Shown piece by piece: positions 57,690-64,000 of a stretch of DNA of 64,000 nt. The stretch is from Pinus tabuliformis. Its lineage: Eukaryota; Streptophyta; Pinopsida; Pinales; Pinaceae. The position numbers were made by a program, and so were the translations under genes. The notes under the pieces were generated by a model. It ran no database searches, was not told where the DNA came from, and saw only the letters and a program-made list of their open reading frames with translations. The stretch lies in assembly GCA_031772625.1 (NCBI GenBank), contig CM062805.1, positions 517,308,102 to 517,372,101 of the forward strand. Reading direction: 5' to 3'. Position 1 is the first letter of the stretch. The number at the start of each line of letters is the position of its first letter.

Positions 57690-59318
57690 TTGAAAATCAA
57701 TCCATCCCTATCTACTTCCCAGGAGAAGGAACTATGCAGCATACAGAGAAAATGTCTAGATGCCTTCGCTTGGAGTTATAAGGAGATGAAGGGAGTGCAC
57801 CCTTCAGTATGCACTCATCATATATACATCAAGGAAGATTGCAAGACAGTCATGCAGCCTCAAAAGAGGATGAACCCAGCACTTAAAGATATTGTTAAGG
57901 AAGAACTGCAGAAATTGCTTGATGCAGGATTCATCTATCCCATCTCTGACAGTGAATGGGTCTCTCCTTTGGTGCTAGTGCCAAAGAAAAATGGTAAGTG
58001 GAGAATCTGTGTTGACTATTGGGAATTGAACAAAGCCACCAAAAAGGACCATTTTCCTTTACCTTTCATAGATCAAGTGTTAGACGGTTTGGCAGGGAAA
58101 AAGTTTTTCTCTTTCCTAGATGGGTTTAGCGGGTACAATCAGATTCAAATCATCCCAGAAGACCAAGATAAGACCACTTTCACTTGTCCTTGGGGTACCT
58201 TTGCATACTACATCCTTCCTTTTGGTTTGTGCAATGCTCCAACCACTTTCCAAAGAGTGGTATTGAGTATATTTTCTAAACTAGTTCATGATGCAGTAGA
58301 AATATACATGGATGATTTTACTCATTATGGCTCTGACTTTCAGGAAGATTTATCTAACCTAGGAAAAGTTCTAGATAAGTGTATTGAGATGAACCTATTC
58401 CTCAGTCTGGAAAAATGTGAATTTTTGATGACTGAAGGGACCGTGCTAGGTCATGCAATATCTCAACAAGGACTGCAGGTGGACCCCATCAAAATTGCCA
58501 TCATCCAAAGGGTCCCACCCCCTCAAAAGGTGAGAGATGTCAAAAGCTTCCTAGGCTTAGCTGGGTATTATAGAAGATTCATTAAAGAGTTCAACAAGAT
58601 AGCCTCTCCTTTTTTTAGCCTCCTAGGTAGAGATGTTGAGTTCATATGGTCAGAAAATTGTCAAGAAGCCCTAGATACCTTGAAAACCAAGCTAGTGACT
58701 ACCACAATTCTCAGCGGCCCAAACTGGGCCCTACCCTTTCACATTCACACAGATTGCTCGAACAAAGCAATAGGAGCAACCTTAGGACAAATTGATGAAA
58801 AGTTACCTTATTCCATATACTTTATAAGAAAAAACTTGTCAAAGGCAGAGTTAAACTATACAGTGATCGAGAAGGAACTCCTAGCTGTTGTGCATTCCTT
58901 AAACAAATTCAAACATTATATCACAGGCTATCAAACCTTTGTGCACACTGATCATGCTGCAATTAGATATTTAATGAACAAACCAGATGTAAATTCTTTC
59001 ATTATTAGATGGTTTCTTTTACTAAAACAGTTTGATCTGACCATTATTGATAAGCCTGGCAAAGAGAATGTTGTTGCTGACTTTTTGTCTAGAGTAAATT
59101 TGCTTGCAGGTGAAGAAGGAATAGTGGATGACCAAATGCTGGATGAACACCTATTTTCTATATCATTACTCTCTCCATGGTTTGTTGATATAGCAAACTA
59201 CTTGGTTTCAGCACAATTCCCACCACACCTATCCTCAAAAGAGAAGAGTAAGATAGTAAGAAAAAGCACTCCTTTCACTTGGATCGGAGGCAATCTCTTC
59301 AAACTTGGCCCAGATTAG
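57690..59318 (+). pseudogene. Reverse transcriptase and RNase H region of the Athila-like element
   Basis: A 542-codon open stretch. RT: KEELQKLLDAGFIYPISDSE, WVSPLVLVPKKNGKWRIC, DGFSGYNQIQIIPEDQDKTT, FGLCNAPTTFQR and catalytic EIYMDDFTHYG (about 58300). Then FLGLAGYYRRFIKEFNKIAS. RNase H: FHIHTDCSNKAIGATLGQ, then TVIEKELLAVVHSLNKFKHY, HTDHAAIRYLMNK and GKENVVADFLSR. All in gypsy order (RT, RNase H, then integrase). Confidence 0.92.
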
Positions 59319-59329
59319 ATCTTGAGAAG

Positions 59330-60509
59330 GTGTGTTAGGGAGGAGGAAGTCTTTGACATCCTCCTAACCTGTCATGACGAGCCTTGTGGAGGTCATTTTG
59401 CAGCAAAAAGAACTGCCTTCAAGATATTGCAAGTAGGCTACTACTGGCTGAATCTTCATCAAGATGTGAGGAGATACACGAGCTAGTGTGATCGGTGTTA
59501 GAGAATGGGGAAACCCACTCCAAAGGATGAAATTCCCATGAAACCTCAAGTGACTTTTGAGCTATTTGAGAAGTGGGGCATGGAATTTGTGGGGCCTATC
59601 AACCCCCCTTCAAAGCAAAAGTAGTACATCATTGTGTGCACCGACTACCTGACAAAGTGGGCAGAGACAAAAGCAATCAAAGCAGCGACAGAGGAAAAAG
59701 TAGCTGAGTTTTTGAGGGAAAACATATTCTACAAGTTCGGGTATCTGAGAGAGTTGGTCATAGACCAAGGCAGCCAATTCACTTCCAACCTGATTGAAGA
59801 CCTGCTCACACATCATAAGATCAAGCACAAGACTTCCACTCCTTACCATCCACAAGCCAATGGGCAAGTGGAGGTCACTAACAGAGCATTCGAAGGGATC
59901 CTAACCAAGGTAGTGGGCAGCAATAGAAAAGATTGGGCAGATAGATTAGTTGAGGCCACTTGGACCTACAACACAACATGGAAGACCACCACCGGGTTCA
60001 CACCCTGTGAACTAGTCTATGGGAAGAAGGTTTTGCTGTCAATAGAGTTTGAATTCAATACCATAAGGATGGTAGCTCAACTGGACCTAGACCTCAACCA
60101 TGCATAGAAATAGAGATTACTTCAACTCAATGGATTGGATGAATATAGATTGCAGGCCCTTCTCCATATAGAGGTAGTTTATCTTCAGAGAAAGATATGG
60201 TAGGACAGAAATATCAGGGAGAAGCAATTCCAAGAGGGAGATTGGGCACTACTCTATGATTCAAGATACAAGGATTTCAAAGGCAAGCTGAGGAAGAGGT
60301 GGCTGGGATGCTACACTGTGGAGAAATGCAATGATAATGGTTCGGTTTTGATTAGAACCATTGATGATGAAGCCATCCCCATGCTTGTCAATGGACATTG
60401 GTTGAAAGTCTACAAGAAACCCCTCTCCAAGCAAGAGTTTATTGAAGATTTGAATAAAATAGTGATGGTAGTGGAGCATGTCTTAGCTTTCACTTCACCC
60501 ACTCACTAA
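59330..60509 (+). pseudogene. Integrase region and tail of the Athila-like element
   Basis: A zinc-binding part near 59370-59510 (CHDEPCGGHFAAKRT), then the core: MEFVGPINPP, IVCTDYLTKWAETKAIKAAT, VIDQGSQFTSNLIEDLLTHH and TPYHPQANGQVEVTNRAFEG (59630-59900). It closes with TWTYNTTWKTTTGFTPCELV (59958-60017) and a tail through RTIDDEAIPMLVNGHWLKVY (60354-60413), ending about 15 nt before the first hairpin. Confidence 0.85.
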
Positions 60510-60525
60510 GGAAAAAAGAAATAAG

Positions 60526-60717
60526 GACTCAAGTGAAAACCTCCATGAGGCGCTTGAGTCCCATCATTGGGTTGAAAACCTCTTCTGAGGCGGCCCAGTG
60601 ATGTGAAAAGAAAGAAAAGAAAAAAGGTAAAAGAATAAGATCCCTAGGTGAAAACCTCCATTGGAGGTGCCCAAGGCAGGCAACTAAGGTGAAAACCTCT
60701 CTGAGGCACCCTAGTTG
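60526..60717 (+). ncRNA. Array of four related hairpins after the Athila-like pol
   Basis: Four stem-loops share the apical part GAAAACCTC-loop-GAGG. Hairpin 1 (60526-60560): outer stem GACTCAAG/CTTGAGTC, perfect. Hairpin 2 (60562-60603): CATCATTGGG/CCCAGTGATG, ten pairs with one G-U. Hairpin 3 (60643-60676): CCTAGG/CCCAAGG with a longer apical CCTCC/GGAGG, weaker. Hairpin 4 (60681-60717): CAACTAAGGTG/CACCCTAGTTG, ten of eleven pairs. Outer stems differ in sequence yet mostly pair, so structure rather than sequence seems kept. Purine-rich tracts (60509-60525, 60604-60640, 60720-60750) surround them. Function unknown; a packaging, translation or second-strand priming role is only speculation. 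Confidence 0.7.
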
Positions 60718-62371
60718 TTTTCAAAAAAAAAAGAGAGAAAAAATTGAATTTTTATTGCATTACAGGATTGCAGGAGGACTACAAGGAGCAGGAGAAGGTG
60801 CCCAGGGGACCCTGACATTCACACCAGCATCCATCTCATCTTCTCCACACCTTCCTCCATCATTTTTGGTATCTCTTTCACCCCACTATACCCGTTTTTC
60901 CAGAACTATGTTTTCTACAGGAGGCTCTGTGTTTTCTATAGGAGGCTCCTGTAGGAATTACAGGGAACCAAAAATGTCTACAGAAGGTAGTTTGAGGGAC
61001 AAGAAAAGATTCATGAGGAAACTGTGATCCCTCTGACCATATTTAAACCTCCTTGCCATCATTTCCAAGCTTGCATCACACTCGAAGCATCATTATTTTT
61101 TTCCTATCCAAGAAAAAACACAGAAAAACTGTTTTTTAGTTTTGAAAAAAAACAAAAATAAAAGGAGGAAAAGGCACCATTAACCTTAACCGAAGCTTAC
61201 CTACTATCCCTCCATCATTCAACTCCACCTCTGGAATCATTCTCGAGCTCCAAGCATAGGGAAATAGCTGAAGTTTCAAGGGGAGAAGCAGCTACAGAAG
61301 CTCCGTAGGAATTCCTATAGTAGCTAATCCCATAGAAGTCCAGCACCAGCAGCAAGGGAAAACAAATCTGAAGGTTGGAAAGGGGACATGCAGCTTAGCT
61401 CCAGCAAAAGAAGAATCTACAAAAGCACACAACAACACATTAGCAAGCAGAGACAACATGCATAAAGGAAAATGAAGGCACGCAGCAGAGAAAGCCACAT
61501 CACCTCATAGTCGATGGCAACAAATACACTTGGATCACAGGTAAGTAGCTAAATCACTCCTCTATCTTCATTTGTGTAATTAGAAATCATGTGAAGGAAA
61601 AAAGACAGTTGAAATCGAAAGAGTAAAAGGTGGCCATTTAACTTGGCCACCTTCATGTAGTTGAATCCACTTAACCGAGATGTCACCCACACGTGCGCAC
61701 AGTCAACTCAAGCAAAGGATGCCAAGGACAAGTAGTGGAAGGAAGAGTTAACTTTGATGCAATAATGAGGGATGATTATGAGGAGGGATCATGATGACCA
61801 AGTAGGTGGGGACCAACGGTCCTAATTTGGGCAATGTACACCTTGCCAACTCAGCACTCATAACCAAAAATTTCCATAAAGGGTAATGAGCGCTCCTCCC
61901 CGAGCATTCTCACCACCTTTTCTTTATCTTCTCCTCATAACTCAGCCACACAACAATATTATTGTGCCCCAACAGCCTTGTAACCACCATCTTCCATCGA
62001 TTTCCTCCATATTTTTTCTCTTGACATTTTCTACAGGAGCACCTACAGGAAATCTACAGGAGGGACAATGGGCTTGTACAGGAGGGGTAGTGAGTCATTT
62101 TGAAGGGAGAAAATGCAATTTGTGGCACGAATTTCAGTCTAAAGAGGTAGGGTTCATGAATACCCTCTGTTGAATACCAAAATGTGAAAGGGTTGGTCTC
62201 AAATTGAAAGTAAAAGGAGTCTTTAGGAGGGTAGAAATACATAGAAAAATTTCTATTTAAAAAGAAAAAACACAGTCCCCTCTGTTTTTCTAGTTCACTC
62301 AAAATTCTTTGTCTCCACCTCCATATCTGGTTTTTTTTAAAAATAAGTATAGGCAGTATGACAGGGGGTTT
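60718..62371 (+). other. Non-coding stretch between pol and accessory ORF of the Athila-like element
   Basis: No protein domain. It contains recurrent CTACAGGAG words (60915, 62031, 62054; ACAGGAG at 62078) and their complement CTCCTGTAG near 60947. A consensus splice donor ATCACAG|GTAAGTAG lies at 61540/61541, upstream of the accessory ORF; Athila env-like ORFs are thought to be made from spliced RNA. A pyrimidine-rich tract followed by AG (62285-62292) is a possible acceptor. Confidence 0.5.
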
Positions 62372-64000
62372 ATGAGAAAAGAGACCACTAACTCCACTAG
62401 GTTCCATGCACATCCTCAAGTAGTGGACATATTTACAAGGGAAAACTGGATGAATTTCTTTGAGAAGTTTAGAGGGTTTGATGATTAAATTGCCCATGAA
62501 TTTTCTCTCTCTCTGGTCCCTCACACAAGAATGCATGCTACTATAACCATTAGAGGCCTCTCCATTGAAATAACCCCTGAATTCATCAATAGGGTCACTA
62601 CCCTTCCTCTTGGGTTGCCTTGGAGTAAAGGTGAGAAACCAATTGGCCAGGCTACCAAGAAGAATTTTTTCCAAGATAATGAAACCCCTGTTGAAGACAA
62701 AAATGGAATCAGGATGGCTAGTATACCATATCCCTGGGACGAGGTTAGCTACCAAATAATCAAATACATTTCTTGTGAGGGGAGGTAAAACATTTTTTAT
62801 GGATATCATTTCAGAATCCTCTAGGATTTGAGATATGGCATGGATACCCCAACACATCAAAAGCTCAATATCCCTTACTTTCTCCTTCAGTCCCTGATTA
62901 ACTCCAGCACCAAGATGCAAGAAGGAAATTCACAGAAGCTAGCTCACCATGGCCTAATTAAGATCCTAGTAGAAGAGGCCCTCCATACCCTTACACTCCC
63001 TATAGCATGGGAAGTTTTCATAAACATGACAACTGAGGATGACATCAAGGCATTAACCTATGATGTCATTCCTGCTGTCAGTGAGGAGGGATAACAACAA
63101 GGAGGGGAAGATGAAGCCAGTGGTGACATAAGAAACAGAGCAGGAGGAGGAAAAAGAGACAGAAGAAGGAGAAAAGGAGGTAGAAGGGGCAGAGCAAAGA
63201 TAAGAATCCCCTAAAACTTTCGAAAGAGAAGCAACAACTACCCTCACTACCCTTAGTACACCAAGCTAGCAGAAGCAGAAGAGGAAAAGACAAACCTCCA
63301 TGTATTTCAGGGCAAGGAAGAGTACTAGAATTAAAACAAGCAAACCTCAGCCCTCATCGACAACTCCCATTCACATTGAAGATTCACCATTTGTCAAGGT
63401 GAAAGAATCTCCTTCCAAGGCACCCATAACCTATGAAAGAGGGACTACATGATCTTCTATATGGAAGGGGAAGGAAATATTATAGGACCCAAAACCAGAC
63501 CTATAGGAGACTGAAAAAATCCTACAGGAGACACTGTCAAAACTATATGAGACTCAAAAAACTGAGGAAAGGATAGGAGGACAGACAGAGGTGAAAGAAG
63601 AAACACAAGAGCTACAAGAACTTGACCCCCAGCCTAATCTTGACTCCTATTATAGAATACTTGAGGCAGGCAAGATAATCCCATAGAAATTTGAAATTCC
63701 ACTATTTTTTGAATTGGAAAAAGAGAGAGTGAGAACACATAGGTGGATGCAGATAGCCAAATCCAAAGGAGTTGAGCATATTTGCCAAATGGAAAACAAA
63801 ATCAGGGAAATGGGCAGGGAATTGAGTGCTCTCAGAGACAAAGAAGCCATCACAAGAAGCCACCTTGAGAAGGAGAATGAAATACTAAGGAGGCAACTGC
63901 AGGAGAAAGAGACCCATTTGGAATACATGGCCAGCTTATCCATGGAAGCATTACAATGCAGAACACCAACCAAATCTTATGGCCTCTATCTGAAGGATCA
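62372..64000 (+). pseudogene. Accessory ORF region of the Athila-like element (post-pol position)
   Basis: It starts at an ATG at 62372 (MRKETTNSTRFHAHPQVVDI), then FTRENWMNFFEKFRGFDD and HATITIRGLSIEITPEFINR, VTTLPLGLPWSKGE, EVSYQIIKYISCEGR (to 62787), QKLNIPYFLLQSLINSSTK and LAHHGLIKILVEEALHTLTL (62850-63000). This looks like the domain of 'putative plant transposon protein' accessory ORFs. An acidic/basic low-complexity part follows (63100-63300), then coiled-coil text from about 63650 (FELEKERVRTHRWMQIAKSK, ENKIREMGRELSALRDKEAI) to the edge. No signal peptide or membrane segment is seen. Worn, with several breaks; continues outside. Confidence 0.6.

Larger units (their letters stand above)
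52718..64000 (+). mobile_element. Athila-like Ty3/gypsy retrotransposon, 3' end beyond the window
   Basis: 5' LTR 52718-54819; primer-binding site TTTTTGGCGCTGTTGCCTGG (54821-54840), the Athila type; leader; gag (about 55066-57037); protease (57050-57400); reverse transcriptase and RNase H (57690-59318); integrase (59330-60509); a hairpin-bearing non-coding part (60526-60717); a further non-coding stretch with a consensus splice donor; and an accessory ORF region (62372 to the window end) in the place where Athila elements carry an env-like ORF. The RT motif YMDDF is the Athila form. Broken, about eight breaks in gag-pol and more downstream. The 3' LTR is not in view. Confidence 0.88.

Noticed and set aside
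62054-62920. 288-codon minus-strand open frame
   Set aside because: It is antisense to the accessory ORF of the Athila-like element; the plus strand carries the recognisable domain wording.
62372-64000. Retrovirus-like envelope gene
   Set aside because: No signal peptide, cleavage site or membrane anchor can be seen; only the position suggests env.

Overview
The window reads as a piece of a large plant nuclear genome built almost wholly from nested, decayed LTR retrotransposons. I recognise no intact host protein gene, no tRNA and no rRNA. The lineages present are plant ones: Tnt1-type and other Ty1/copia elements, a chromovirus, Athila-like and Tat/Ogre-like Ty3/gypsy elements, and a foldback MITE. 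Primer-binding sites are the plant initiator-Met, Arg-like and Athila types. The mix and the deep nesting suggest a repeat-rich seed plant, perhaps a gymnosperm; that last step is inference.

Layout. 1-4291: an LTR-like tail, then a minus-strand copia fragment (copy A). 5051-5705: a Tourist-type MITE with TTA target duplications. 5.8-7.7 kb: a gypsy integrase tail and a copia-like LTR. 8.7-18.4 kb: an unrecognised decayed unit with ~39-bp repeats around TTGCGCAA, two intron-like segments and a long worn reading frame; it is split by a Tnt1-like copia at 12886-18145. 18.4-19.7 kb: a lone 5' LTR plus leader. 19.7-26.1 kb: a gypsy-type element with a multi-knuckle gag, protease, pol scraps and an accessory ORF preceded by two TATA boxes. 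26.1-28.9 kb: AT-rich DNA with a near-perfect 240-bp palindrome, a ~60-bp minisatellite and a pyrimidine tract. 28.9-33.3 kb: copia copy B, same family as copy A.

33.3-51.4 kb is a three-level nest: a SIRE-like copia (minus), opened by a 13.6-kb Tat-like element (35161-48790, target duplication TCTAT), itself opened by a 5.85-kb chromovirus (40201-46054, target duplication GGGAG). LTR divergence by eye, about 9% against 2.1%, agrees with that order. 51.9-52.5 kb is a fragment of a chromovirus-type leader. 52.7 kb to the window end is an Athila-like element with a 2.1-kb 5' LTR, gag-pol, and a downstream accessory ORF that runs off the window.

The most striking structure is at 60526-60717, just after the Athila-like pol. 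Four hairpins share the same apical motif (GAAAACCTC-loop-GAGG) but have different outer stems, three of them well paired, and lie among purine-rich tracts. This looks like a conserved RNA structure. Other points of interest are the accessory ORFs downstream of pol in two gypsy elements, a gag-pro-only Tat-like element with related minisatellites flanking a duplicated gag piece, and the spliceable-looking leader of the unrecognised unit.
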